From contig CALYLW010000125.1 in the NCBI GenBank assembly GCA_944989445.1, positions 1,758,885 to 1,822,884 of the forward strand: a stretch of 64,000 bases of DNA, read 5' to 3'. Under the pieces are notes generated by a model. It was given only the letters and a program-made list of their open reading frames with translations, was not told the origin of the DNA and did no database searches. This document shows, one piece after another, positions 34,839-46,817 of the stretch. The stretch comes from Ampullaceana balthica. Taxonomy: Eukaryota; Mollusca; Gastropoda; Lymnaeidae. Both the position numbers and the translations under genes were made by a program. The first letter of the stretch is position 1; every line of letters begins with the position of its first letter.

Positions 34839-35750
34839 AGCAATAACTCATTTTTGTCAAAAACTCAACTTAGAACATTGTTATTCTAGGGGGCGAATGT
34901 CAAACAAGCCTTACATTTGAAAAAAGTTAATTAATTAATTGAATGCCATTTTTTAAAGTTTAAGTCTTGTCTGTCATACTTTAAAAGAACATTAAATTTT
35001 CTAAAATTCGTCTAACTTTTGAACATGTCCAAAATTTAAGTGTCATTTGGCTTACTTTTGTAACTTTCTTTCAAAATTAGTCAATCATTATTAAAGAATT
35101 ATGTAACCAGGAAACGGTATGCATACTATAATGTGGCATTTTGACACAAAAATAATTCGAGAAAATTCTCACTATCTTTCCCTGTTTTAACAAAATTAAA
35201 TAAAGGATTCAACTGGCTTACCTTTGCTGCTCCAAGAATGTGGAATCATGAATTGTAGACAAAATACTTGAATTTAATAGATTAAATATTCAGTAATATG
35301 CTTTATAATGTTCAGACCAGACGGTTTTCAACGTTAAAAATTCGTCGCTGCAGTTGCGGTTCTGATCGCGTCGTTCAAAATCAACTTTACATCGTCTGCC
35401 GAACGTACGCATCACACGATCTATCAGTGAAAATCGTTTCATACGAAATCGAAAAGACTGAAATATTTTATGTGAAAATAATTTAGTGTTAAAGGTTATT
35501 TTAAAAAGTACCTATACTCAAGAAAACTACGAAAATCATGTTTCTTAGAGTAAATTACATTAACATGCATGTTTAATAATTTTAAATTTTAAAAAAAACT
35601 CAAACACTATAATACCTTATTTTCCTAAAAATAAACAAAAAATAAAAGAAAACCTATATATTTATTTTTTGAAGAAAATCTTATCCCCCCCTCAACTGTC
35701 GTGGAGGAAGTAGTGATTTGCGATTGGTCTCACAGGCTGACTCCGTGTCT

Positions 35751-36034
35751 TCTTATCTTATCTATACAGACGCTCCTTCTATGCAGAAGATAATTGCGTC
35801 CACAGACCATGACAGATGATCTGTTGGCAAACGATGCAGAGATCACAGGCCACGGCTTTGTGGGTTCCACGCATTACCCAGCCGCCTAAATAGTGTTAGG
35901 TACACATTCGGACGCTGGGTGACTCAGGGGCGCCCTAGGCCGCGGGAATAAATCCTTGCCTTTGCATGGATCCGAGCCCGTGACCATCGGTACGCAAGTC
36001 GAGCGCGCTTCCACTCGACCACCGTGCCCCCCTC
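35751..36034 (-). mobile_element. tRNA-derived SINE with LINE-type 3' tail
   Basis: On the minus strand the head begins GGGGCACGGTGGTCGAGTGG (A-box-like TGGTCGAGTGG) and has a B-box-like GGCTCGGATCC about 40 bases on, a tRNA-Ser/Leu-like head. The body runs about 180 bases. The tail reads TCTTCTGCATAGAAGGAGCG, then TCTGTATAGATAAGATAAG. That tail is shared with the LINEs ending at 51275 and 54382. It is inserted in the hAT element at 33309-36297. Confidence 0.75.
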
Positions 36035-36305
36035 GTGTGTCGGTATGTCAAAGCCCAAGTATGTTTGATTTTCTTCTAAAACAAAAGACACTGCTTCTTT
36101 TATGTCCAGCCTTTTTTTAATTGTGTGGCTTTTTCTTTCCTTTTTCTTTCCTTTTTTTCCTAATTAGTTTTATGGCAGTTTGTGGAGACGTTTTATTATT
36201 GCCTGTTAACTAATATTTTATTTTATTAATAAGTTTTCGGTTTAAATGTATTTCATTGTATTTCTCAATTTCTTTCACCCTCCTAGTGACGCCACTGGGC
36301 TACTT

Positions 36306-38199
36306 TATGTTAGCTAATTAATGAAACTTCGAGCTGATGTAAAATATTGTGTATTGAAATGTATTCCTGTTAACACATACAATAACTTGTTTGTCATTCA
36401 TCACTTGTGGAGATTACTAAAGTATGTCCTTGTGATTGAAAGGATAAGTGTAAACCTAACATCCCTATAAACATAAACCATACAAACCACATCTTCTCAC
36501 GACATTTAGCATACATATTTGTGCACTTAGCTATTTTTCAAACATAGTTTTCTTGTAGTAAACTATAATATAATATAATGTATATATAATGCATTTATAT
36601 GATTAAAGTGCCTGACCCACTTAGACTGGTACCAAAATAAAATCAATTTTTATATAATCTAGGACATTAAGTCGGCATCTTTTTCGCCGTGAATATCTGA
36701 AGTACTCACACTGGGTCAGGCTAAACTCAGATTGTGGCTACTTTTTTGTACTGTGTCACATAAATCACCACAAGTTATTGATTTAAATGCTCGACAGCTG
36801 CTAGATATTTTATGACTCTATTTATTTGAAAGCGGATGTTTGCAAAGAGTGTCCAAATAGTTTACTCTATTTTGCTTGAGATAATGTCAAATTTACCACA
36901 TATTTACCATGTCATCTTAAAATTCACAAGGCTTTCAATTACTAATTAGTTATTAGGCGTTTTCTCAACGATATGAAGACTCTGGTAATATATTTAAACG
37001 TAGATTAACTCTCACATACAATAATTAACGATGTAAGAAAATAATATCAATCTAATGTTTTAGAAAAATATTTATTTCACACTTACTACTTCTCACAAGT
37101 TAATATAGCTAAGTTTGATTTTTCAGCACAGAAAAAGAAATTCCACTGAGTGAACATGCCAATAAAGATCAATTCGTATATAATCAGTATTCATCAACAG
37201 TAAAATGCGCTGAAAACTTCGATTGTTGAAAAAAGATTTTTACAAAGAAGCTAGGTGAAACTTAGCGAATATCTTGATATATTCTGAATTATTTAAAGTA
37301 GAATTAGCTTTAAAGGTTCTGGTTACAATGTATTTTTCTCGATCTAACTTGGTAGATAAGAATTTGAGAACATTTATTAAAAAAAACTATAGAGCCAAAG
37401 ATGTCAAAATATTAAGTTGGTTTCATTTCAAAATTCTACTTGTTAAACTTTGTTCTTTTTTAAAATTTTATAGATAAATCTCGCAATAATTATATTATAT
37501 TAATGAAAATAATGATGTTCTAAAAAAGATAATTACTTCTTACTATAATTTCAATGGTAGTTTAATCCTTATCCTCAAAGTATTTACACCGTGGTCATGA
37601 TAAAAGATTAACTTGTAGTGGTGATATTTTCGTGTGATCATACTTATTCTGTTTATTATCTCCTGAAGCTTACTAATATACATAAAAGTACCATTCACTC
37701 ACACAATGAAAATAATGATGAGAATGGTATGAGAACATCTATTCGTGCATGATAATGTTATGAAAATAAGGTTCAATAACTGCTCTTTTGACAACATAAA
37801 AGTAAATTTAACTGAAAATACGTTTATTCATTACAAATCATTAGTAATATATTTATATTTAAAAGCATTTTTCTGTCTTAAATAATTTTAGTAAAGGTTG
37901 TGTGGTAATTTACAGTTTTTTTTATTTACTCATAATTATATAAATAGTCTCTAAGTATTATTATTTTATTATTATTGTAGCACATGTAAATGGGAGTTTA
38001 AATCTATTTGAATGCATAGGTATATTTTTAGAAAATTATTCAATAGAATATTACTCAATTAGTATCGCCGTCTTAGTAAACACTCACTTTGCCTGCACAG
38101 CCAAAAGGGCTTTCAAAAATACAAACTAGATATTCAGGTCAACGTAGTAATGGCGTAATCCGCGCGGTTACTTAATGACACATCTCCAACCCCTTTTCA
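36306..38199. other. AT-rich sequence without recognised gene
   Basis: Nothing coding recognised. Near 36608-36722 the pair AGTGCCTGACCCA and TGGGTCAGGC forms a weak inverted repeat that might be an old MITE. Confidence 0.55.
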
Positions 38200-38416
38200 C
38201 GACGTCAACAGTGGATTTTTTTTTATTGTAACCTAAACTTGTAGGTCCGCTACAGCATTTTTTGCGGCCTGCACTAATATCGAAAATATCAATAAATATA
38301 TGTTAAATATGGATGTATGTACTTGCATCAAGGCAAAATTTTGGGTAGATACGGCCCCTTGATGTTTCAGTTCTTATTAATGTGACCCTAGCCCTAAAAC
38401 GTTTGCCCAACCCTGC
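38200..38416 (-). mobile_element. hAT terminal fragment
   Basis: The right edge reads CGTTTGCCCAACCCTG on the plus strand, that is CAGGGTTGGGCAAACG from the end inward, a common hAT-type terminus. The partner end and a target duplication were not found. Confidence 0.45.
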
Positions 38417-38959
38417 TCTAGATAGTAAAAACTTTCTCACCGCGTGAAACAACTGGCGTTTCTGTGAATTTAAAGTTTCTAGTAACAACACAAACCCATG
38501 CCTCAAAGACAATATCCTTGAAACAAAACAGCGACCAAAAACTGCCTTATAATCACAACTGCCAGTGTCTCAATTCGTAAAGCGAAAAAAAGTAAGTAAT
38601 TAAGCACTTTTTCAAATTGTGTTACGCCCCTGAGAGGTGTCAAACTGTGTGGTACTCACCACCCTCATATCTCTCTTTATCTACGCCACTACCATAAACA
38701 GTATCAAAGTAAAACCGTGTAATTATTACAATATTCTAAGTGTAATTATTCGTTATTCTTTTGTTTTTTAATGATCTCTGTGTGTTCTTTTGAAAGTGTG
38801 ATGGCGAATTTATTTGGCGGGAGACATTATTTTACATGGTAGGGGAGAATTTATTTTAGCCTGGAACAAAATTCCCCCCCCCCGGGGGATTTGTTTTAAA
38901 ATAAATCCTCCGGGGGGTGGGACCTGTATGGTTGAGGATTTATTTTGCAACACCTGCAC
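38417..38959. other. Unclassified, with a C/G-run inverted repeat
   Basis: 38868-38920 has CCCCCCGGGGGATTT and AAATCCTCCGGGGGG flanking TGTTTTAAAAT, a hairpin-forming pair. 38640-38700 contains phrases like ACGCCCCTGAGAGG that resemble hAT ends. No gene is seen. Confidence 0.45.
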
Positions 38960-39960
38960 CATTCATCCGATCGACATGAAACTTTGGGAAGTTGTTGAAT
39001 ACGCACCCGCAAAGGGATTCTGCATTTTTTGTTATAAATTAGCACTGATAAGGGGTCGGAGGCCTAAAAAGTGTTTTTAAAATTTATATTAGATAAAGAG
39101 ACAAAATAATTGATTATTACCTACTGGAAATTATATTGAACTTGATTAAGCTTGATTCATAAAAAAACGTGGTGGTCCACATTAAAATACTATTGGACAA
39201 TGAACTCAATATGTACATTCATTTCGAACAGGGCCCAAAAATGTTTTCAAAAATGTTTAAGATTTCATTCCACATTGGAACTATTAGGATCTTGAAAAAT
39301 ATTGATTAATGTATCCATTATGATCCGGATAAAAATTAACAGGATTTTTTAAATTGTACACGTTAACTGATTGCGGACCTTAATGTGGTTCTTTTTGCAA
39401 TATACACTTTATAATTATTATTTTATCTATCCTATCGCTAAGAAATTTTGATAAGTCGTTGAATCCATTCCAACAAAGATTTACGCACTACAAGTTTTAA
39501 AAATACAATTTGTACGGAGCCTAATCCTGAAAATGTCTTTTTTTCATTATATGAGCTATATAAAAGGTATTTTAAATGCTTTCTATAACGGTAATCGATG
39601 TTTATTGACCAACCTTGATTATTACATCTTGATAGTCTATAATAAAGAATTATAGAGCATTAAATTTTAAATGTCCTTTCGTTCCGAGCCTAAGGCCAAA
39701 TATTTTGTAAACTGTCTAGTCCTTATTCCCAATTCAACTTTACATGATCTTGACAAAATATATTGACATTTATCTCAATCAAAATCCACAATCTAAAGGT
39801 ATTTTAATTTACATCTTGCACTGATAGATCCCGGACCATAAATCGTTTAATCCCAAATATAAGTTTTATAAATGTTATTTTATTCATTCGCTCACCATGA
39901 AACTTTTGGGAAGTTGTTGAGTACACACCCGCGAAATTTAAATTGCTAAAAACAAATCGA
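38960..39960 (+). mobile_element. Old Helitron A relic, opposite orientation
   Basis: CATGAAACTTTGGGAAGTTG at 38976 and a near copy at 39897 are the reverse complement of the family A monomer core. The sequence between (for example GATCCGGATAAAAATTAACA) recalls the unique 3' part in reverse. Ends are lost. Confidence 0.4.
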
Positions 39961-39970
39961 CTCATTTGGG

Positions 39971-41239
39971 GCAACTAGGCCGGATTTAGAATTGTTTAGG
40001 CCCAAAGCTATTAGAGATATGGGGCCCTCTTTAAGTCAGTATATTTTATGTCAGTGCCAATTATGATTTTTGGATAACTGGAGGGTCGAACTGAATATAA
40101 TAAAGAAGTTTATAAACAGTGAAATAATCTTTATCTGAAAATCATTTTATTCATTAAAAAATTTAAATGCCAAGTATGGTAAATAGAGAAAAAAGTTCTT
40201 TTAAAAGAAACAGTTTACGAAGGTTTATTATCTAATCTCTTGAAAAATGTAAAAAGCATGTAGAAATTATATTAAACAAAATATGTTTTCTTTCTTTCCT
40301 TTGACAGAGCAAAGTCACTGGGGACATCATCAAATGATAAACTGAGTAGTTTGTCCCTTTCTATGCATAAGAGACAGGGCAGACATAATTATTTTGAGTC
40401 AATATTGTTCTAAATTCTATTTCATCGTCTTCGGCTGACAAAAATATCTTTCTCCAGAGCACTTTGAAAACATCATACTAAGAAACAATCATAAATTTGC
40501 TTCTACATCAGCCAAAGTTGACTGTTAAATATTACCCTATACAGATCCTGATTTTGTCAGACTATTATGTTCCTCTGAACCATCGGCTTGACTACGCCTA
40601 TCATATTGATGAAAAGTCTTGACTTCTCCTACCAGATTCATGTCCACATCTTCAGGATATGTTGGGAATAAAGCACTGACTCCTTCAAAAATATTTTCTT
40701 CTGTAGTTTATGTTAAAAATGAACACTTTTTTGCATCATCATTGAGGTCCTCTGTGAATACGTAATAGTTGTAAATGTTTTAAATTTGAACATGTTTCTT
40801 GACTCAAGTGTATCTGAAGCATCATTTTATCATCATTTAGTCTTCTTATATATCTTCTTGTTTTGTGATCAACATTAGGCAATTTTTCCTTCGTTTTTTC
40901 TTCGAAATGATCGAAATGATTTCCTACATAAATCTAGACTAATTCAGAGGCCTCGTTTTAATTAGTTAGGTTTAAAATGTTTGTGGCTTGTTTCTTGTTT
41001 TGTAATTGGCTGCAGAATCAATATGTAGCTGATGCAATGCATAAATTATTCCACAATAACTATCAAGAATTGCACTTAAGGCTAGTGAATGTGCTTCCAT
41101 CTATTCTTTGACAAAGTTTTTGGAACTTTTGAATCATCTTTGAAGAATGACATAGTAGTACCCATCTATGTATAGAGGATGAAAACAAATTACAATGTAT
41201 ACCAATCTTGATTAATTTACTACTTTTACTTCATCTTAG
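39971..41239 (-). mobile_element. Decayed hAT element (GGCCGGATT end type)
   Basis: The left edge CTAGGCCGGATTTAGAATTG resembles the CAGGGCCGGATTAAACC end at 45174 and the MITE end at 50186. Transposase-derived text lies on the minus strand at 40290-40790. The right end was not found; the limit given is where Helitron B similarity begins. Confidence 0.5.
40290..40790 (-). pseudogene. hAT transposase remnant, C-terminal part
   Basis: Minus-strand text from about 40750 gives EENIFEGVSALFPTYPEDVD and MNLVGEVKTFHQYD. Closer to the end (about 40440-40310) it gives MSALSLMHRKG, matching the conserved ALSLM-IE region at the hAT C-terminus. Stops and frameshifts are frequent. The orientation relative to the left terminus is the same as in the complete hAT at 33309-36297. 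Confidence 0.5.
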
Positions 41240-43523
41240 ATGTACTAGACCAAAATAACTCTTCCTTTTCACGTATTCATAGTTGTAACAGGGAAATAAT
41301 AATTTAAAAATTTTATGTCTCTATATTTTACGATTTATATTGACGGTTTTTATGCAATGTGTATAATTTCAAAAAAGGAATCTTTTTTTTTCCCTATTTC
41401 TGTTAAGGTAACATATTTTGTAAATTATATTCAATGCACACACATACACACACCAGATTTTCTATCTGAAAAAAACAACGAAAAACAAAAAAAGATTCAA
41501 CCGTCTGTTAATAAGCGCATATGAACAATGATTAAAAAGCAATTTTAGAAATGGCCTATGCTATTCCGACTACAAAGAAATGAACATAACATGTTCAATT
41601 CGAAGAAATTCATATTTATCAGGCGTATTCAGGATCACGTTATCAAATTTAGTCAACTTCAGTTAACAAGTTCAGTAGCGAAAGTTTATAATGTATGGTG
41701 AATATAAAGCTTATGTAAACTGTTTTACAGTGTAAGTTTATTTGACTTAGGTCATCGCTTTAAACATAAAATAAACTCGCTACATCTATGGTTTTTAATT
41801 AAATGTCGAGTTATGAATTAAATTTTGAAAAATCGAATTTCATTCACACATGTAAACTATTAATAAAATGCATCGTGAAAAAAATTGAAATAAAATAATT
41901 TTAACGCATATGTCATATATAAAGCTCAGTTGATGTTTGTATGTTTGTTTGTTTGTATCCATTAAAAAAGGCCACTGCTTTGTGGACATTTTTCCAAAAG
42001 ATCTCTGCCACTGTCGTCACTAAAAAAGCTCTTATATATTTACCACACTGCATCGTAACACAATTGTAATTAATGCAATAATTGCATCAGCGTCTATGAG
42101 ATAAAGATAATATGGCATTACCCCCCTCAGAGGCAAAATCTACTTAACCTATAGCGTCAATAAATTAAATTATAAATGTTATATGTGAAATGTAATTTCT
42201 AAAATACTTGAAAGAAACTAAAGCAGTCGTATTAAAAAGAATTCAAGAAAATGTGCGCACCGTATTTAGACAATAATAATAAATGGTTATAGAAATATTC
42301 TGGCTAATAAAAAGTCTGCTCATAACAACAGAATCAAAAATAAATCTACGTTTGTAATATATTTATAGTTATTATAACATGGAAATAATATTTGAATTCT
42401 TATATATTTGTGTCTACATTTACGATTTTAATTTACGCTTTATGCAAATGGTATAATATAAAGGAATGAAATTATTTTTTGAGTCACTTTTATGGCCCAA
42501 CAACAAATTTTGTTTCTAAAAAATAAAGAAATTAGGCTATATTCCTAATTTAAAAAAAAATCAAATTTATGTTAAAAAAAGCATGTGAAACCATGACAAT
42601 AATTGATTTTTAAAATGGCCTATGTTAATCCAACTACAAAGGAATGAATATATGATATTCAATTCGCAATACAAAATAATTAAGCGTTTTCAGGATCACT
42701 TTATTTAGTATAATCTACTTATGTTAATAGATCAGGTAGCACTAAGTGTATAGCGTATTAAAAGACAAACAAAATATTAATGTTATAATAATAGGACACA
42801 GATAAATTTAAGATGCGTACACGAAAATGTGCACACAGTAATCAGGCGATGAAAGATTTTAGAATGCGCACCGCTAAGAATGAAGCCTTGAAAGAAATAC
42901 TGACACAATTATTACATAAATAGGATTTTATAAAATGTCGAGTTATGGAACAGAAAATAATTAAAACAAATTCGCAATTAAATTTAAACGTTTAAACAAT
43001 TAAATCTAATGCAGCGTGTGGCAGTTGTAATTAAATATGTTTACGTGTCTATCTAATATATAGAAATTACCAGTAAAGAAAATGACAATTCTTTGTACTG
43101 CATTGCTCAAATTAAGAAGCGCACACGAAAATGTGCGCTCCGTAATTAGACAATATAATATTTTTGAATGCGCACCGCTGAAAATAAAGTATTGGGGGAA
43201 AAAAAACTTCACCAAAAATAACTCGCTTTGAACGGAATTTGAACCTCCGCGTAAAGTTGTTCAATATAGAAATGAGATTAAATTTTTCATTCTTTGTTTC
43301 TGCATTTTCTGATTATTTAAAAAACGTTATTCGGGCAAAATGGACAATTAAAAAAAGTACCTTAATACCATCTCCAGGGTAAAAGGAACCGTCCTGCCAA
43401 ATTTTGTCTCCGTCCGTCATTTGGTTTTTCCGTGGCTGTGTAACCAACAGAAAGTCGAAAAGTGAAACATAAAAACATACAGTAGACAAAGATACAAACA
43501 CCAACTGAGCTTTATATATTAGA
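41240..43523 (-). mobile_element. Helitron B, copy 2 (3' truncated)
   Basis: Minus-strand 5' end TCTAATATATAAAGCTCAG at 43523, preceded by A. The body parallels 20560-22311 (for example the CAAAATAACTCTTCC phrase at 41251 and 20565) but lacks the 3' hairpin and CTAG. A second 5'-end-like sequence in plus orientation (ATATATAAAGCTCAGTTGATG without its last base) sits at 41913-41935. There is no coding gene. Confidence 0.65.
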
Positions 43524-43545
43524 TATATATATATATATATAAGTT

Positions 43546-43875
43546 TTGGGCGGGCGCTTATGAGGTTTTACATATGCAGTTCACTCATTCTCTCACTTAT
43601 AGATATCTTTTTTGCCTTCTTAATTATAAATCTTTAATTTTTATACCAAACACCCACCCCACGTATTTAGTCATATTATATGAAAGTACTTGAACTTATT
43701 AGTTTTAAATTATTTTCTTCTTTTTAGCACACTTATAAAAACGTGGTTTTTAAAAATCTTTTTTTTTACCTCTATTTATTTTATTCTTTTGAGTCCACTT
43801 ACAAAAACCTGGTTTTTAAAAATATTTTTACCACTATTTTTTTTTATACCAAACACCTCATAAGCGCCCGCCCAA
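43546..43875. mobile_element. MITE with perfect 21 bp inverted ends
   Basis: TTGGGCGGGCGCTTATGAGG plus one base at 43546-43566 is exactly inverted at 43855-43875. The 330 bp interior contains a ~75 bp direct repeat (GGTTTTTAAAAAT at 43745 and 43811). No clear target duplication; superfamily unknown. Confidence 0.7.
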
Positions 43876-43899
43876 CGTTTTAAAAACACGGTGATGTGG

Positions 43900-44570
43900 T
43901 CACGGGGTGAACTCACTGATGTCAACAAAAGCAGACGGTACAGATGCTTATATTTAGATAAACTACAAAATTCAATAATTTGATAACGGTACATTCGATC
44001 GATCTGCAATTTTTAAACAATGCATTATTATCCAAGATCTATATGTGGTAAAATTTTGAGATCTCTAAGACCATCAGAAATGATTCAATTTTACGTTGGC
44101 ATATTTGAAAAAATTGTGGACATGAAAGCAAGTTAATAATAAAAAAAAACGTAAAAACAAAGTTTTTGACTATAAATCTCTTATATATGAGACAGAACTT
44201 AAAGTATTGATTATGTTCCAACGCAACAAAAATTTACAGCCTGAAACTGAGTGAATTCCACCTGGTTAAAACACGAGATGTGGTCACCGATGGCTGGCGT
44301 GAAGTCAAGTGACCCGTAAAATGTAAACAATAGTGACTGCTACATATAGTTTTATATATATATCCTAAAAATACATTAATTTAATTACGGAACGTTCGAT
44401 CGATCTGAAATTTTGATACAATGCATTGTTAGGTGACACGAGTCTATGTGCCAAATTTCAGCTCGATGGCATCACGGAAAGTGGGTCATTTTTGACTTTT
44501 GTTTTTCCGCTGTACGAAAAGATGACGACAGACAGAGAGAGAGACAAGATTTCGAAGTTAATATAAGGGA
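43900..44570 (-). mobile_element. Family C repeat, unit 1
   Basis: 5' end TCCCTTATATTAACTTCG at 44570, preceded by A. Contains GTTTTTGACTATAAATC, AGTATTGATTATGTTC (an empty site for Helitron D), and GATCGATCTGAAATTTTG. The left limit is approximate. Confidence 0.5.
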
Positions 44571-44714
44571 TTTAAAAACGTGGTAAAAAAAGATTCCATA
44601 ATTTTTTTCTGGTTATCAAGTAGCTGCGCTCACAGGGATTCACATAAAAAATCCAACACACACACACACATCTATATATATATATATACACATATATATA
44701 TATATATACACACA

Positions 44715-44792
<78 letters not shown>

Positions 44793-45173
44793 GTGTTCAA
44801 TGTAAAATATTAATATCCTAACTACAACATATAATAACATTATGAAGCATATAAACTACGTTTATTATTTAAAGAAATTATAACTACTCAAACATTTTAT
44901 ATCTATTTTGAAGTCATGTATTTCTCTAATCATCGATTAATTAAACAATATTTTATGGAAAGAGTTCTTTTAATAATAAGTGAACTGAGGTGCCGATATG
45001 TGTTTAACCATTAATCTTTTCAGAATTCCTTAACTTCTAAACAAATTATATGAATCTTCAGTTATGGATTTAAAGATAATTTAATTTAATAATATTCGTT
45101 TTATATACAACTTTTATTGCATTCTCATTTTGTTTTATCACAACTAATTGTAAATAAAATGATCTACCTTCGT
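44571..45173. repeat. Microsatellite and AT-rich spacer
   Basis: 44655-44790 consists of (CA)n, (TA)n and (TG)n tracts. Open frames there are low-complexity translations. The rest is AT-rich with nothing recognised. Confidence 0.8.
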
Positions 45174-45915
45174 CAGGGCCGGATTAAACCATCTTGGTGC
45201 CAGAAGCACAAACCCACATGGGTGCCCCGTCTGCCCCGATCCCCAAATGACCGCTGGTATTTTCAATATTAAAGCAAACCAACTAACAAACAAAACAGTT
45301 AACACACAATGGCTTCACAAGGGATTGCGGGAGGTGCGGCCCACAAACGGATGACAACAAAGGGTAAAATTCTGAATACCTTGTTATTTGGCATACCCGA
45401 ATTAGGTCTATGGGCTAAGTTGTAAGGGGGTGACACCATTACCTACCGAACTGGGTGATACCCACCCTGGTGACGCCGCTGTTAACACATATGTTTGTAC
45501 TAGTTTCACTCAAATAAAACCTACGATAAGTTATTTCTGTATTAAAAATAATATTTAATTAATTTTGTAATAATAATAGACAAACCTACTTTAACTTTTT
45601 TAATAGATGAGAAAGTCAGAGAAAGCAATCCTTTACATTTTAAAGTTCTTTATTCTAGATTTACATCTGGCAAAGTACATCATCAAAGTTAATTTTGCGC
45701 AAAATGTCTGTCTCAATCATCAGCAAAGATAAGGAATCAAGCCTTTCTTTTTTAATTATCGATCGACTTGGATTTTTTGTACGTTTTAACTGAGAAAAAG
45801 AGCACTCAGTTAAAACGTTCGTAAACATCAATGTATTAAAAATGTCGTTCAATATAATACGCACCGCGTCAATCTCGCACAAAAATGAACATGCTATATA
45901 GAGATAAATAGACAT
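45174..45915 (-). pseudogene. hAT remnant: left terminus and transposase C-terminus
   Basis: 45174 begins CAGGGCCGGATTAAACC, a hAT-type end. On the minus strand, 45915-45661 encodes VLTECSFSQLKRTKNPSRSI then LDSLSLLMIETDILRKINFD, the conserved hAT C-terminal block. The ~490 bp between the terminus and the coding end is close to that in the element at 33309. A second end-like sequence (ACGCCGCTG at 45474-45482) may mark another insertion. The N-terminal part is absent; replaced at the right by family C sequence. Confidence 0.6.
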
Positions 45916-46112
45916 AATCTAATAATTAATTAATTTAATTAATGTACATTCGATCGACTTGAAATTTGTATACATCATTTTTATCATCGGCACGAGTCTT
46001 CCTTCAAAATTACAGCTCGCTAGCATAGAGGAATTGAGTTAAAAATTGATCAAAATTCTTTTTCGGCCTTGAAGCAAGGCCTCAAACAGACACTACGAGT
46101 TAATATAAAGGA
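45916..46112 (-). mobile_element. Family C repeat, unit 2 (5' part)
   Basis: 5' end TCCTTTATATTAACTCGTAG at 46112, preceded by A. Shares GATCGACTTGAAATTTG with the other units and runs into the hAT remnant, so it is truncated. Confidence 0.45.
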
Positions 46113-46737
46113 TTTAAATTTTTTTAAAAACCTAAAAAAAACAAACAAGTTTTTGACTATAAATCGTTTATATAGGAGACATGAATAAAAAAATGTTCAT
46201 TATAATACGCAGCGCAAGACAAGCCAAAAATACACAATTTTAGTTCTGTCTCGTAAAACATGTTTAAAATAATGCGCACCGATCGGGAATATATTTTTTA
46301 AAAGTATTGTCATAATACGGACCAAATCACGCAACAGGAAAATATTAATTAAACAAACCCGTAAGAAAAAAGGTTTTGACTATAAATCCCGTTCTATATG
46401 TGAGACCGAACTGAAAGTATTGATTATGTTCAAACATTTACAAACTGAAACCGACTGCTCTCCCTTGGCGTGAACTCAGGTGGCATGTGGAAGGCGAACA
46501 ATAACAAACGGGAATATTGAATTACATTGACTTATATAGAGATAAACTATTATGGCATTTATTTAATTACGGTACATTAGATCAATCTTAAATTTTGAAA
46601 CGATGCATTGTGAGGTGACACGAGTCTTTGTGCAAAATTTCAGCTCGGTGGCATCAAGGAAAGTGTGTCATTTTTTTACTTTTGTTTTTCCTCCTGCCGA
46701 CGAACGACAGACAAGACTTCGAAGTTAATATTAGGGA
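46113..46737 (-). mobile_element. Family C repeat, unit 3
   Basis: 5' end TCCCTAATATTAACTTCG at 46737, preceded by A. Contains AGTATTGATTATGTTCAAAC near 46419, an uninterrupted version of the Helitron D target. Confidence 0.5.
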
Positions 46738-46817
46738 TTCAATTAAACAACCCCGTAAAAACAAAGTTGTTGACTATACATCCCCTATGTATGAGGCATA
46801 ACTAAAAGTATTGATTA

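Larger units (their letters stand above)
33309..36297 (-). mobile_element. hAT transposon with intact ends and 8 bp target duplication
   Basis: Left end CAGAGGCGTCACTAGGG, right end (minus strand) CAGTGGCGTCACTAGGAGGG. The flanks GGCTACTT at 33301-33308 and 36298-36305 are identical 8 bp duplications, diagnostic for hAT. Length 2989 bp. It contains a damaged minus-strand transposase (33841-34519), an unusual inverted duplication (34503-34838) and a SINE (35751-36034). Most of the transposase N-terminal region is missing. Confidence 0.85.

Noticed and set aside
44580..44840. Membrane-like Tyr/Ile-rich proteins on both strands
   Set aside because: Low-complexity translation of (TA)n/(CA)n microsatellites.
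45174..45482. A ~309 bp MITE between CAGGGCCGG and CGCCGCTG
   Set aside because: The two ends do not match each other and no target duplication is present.
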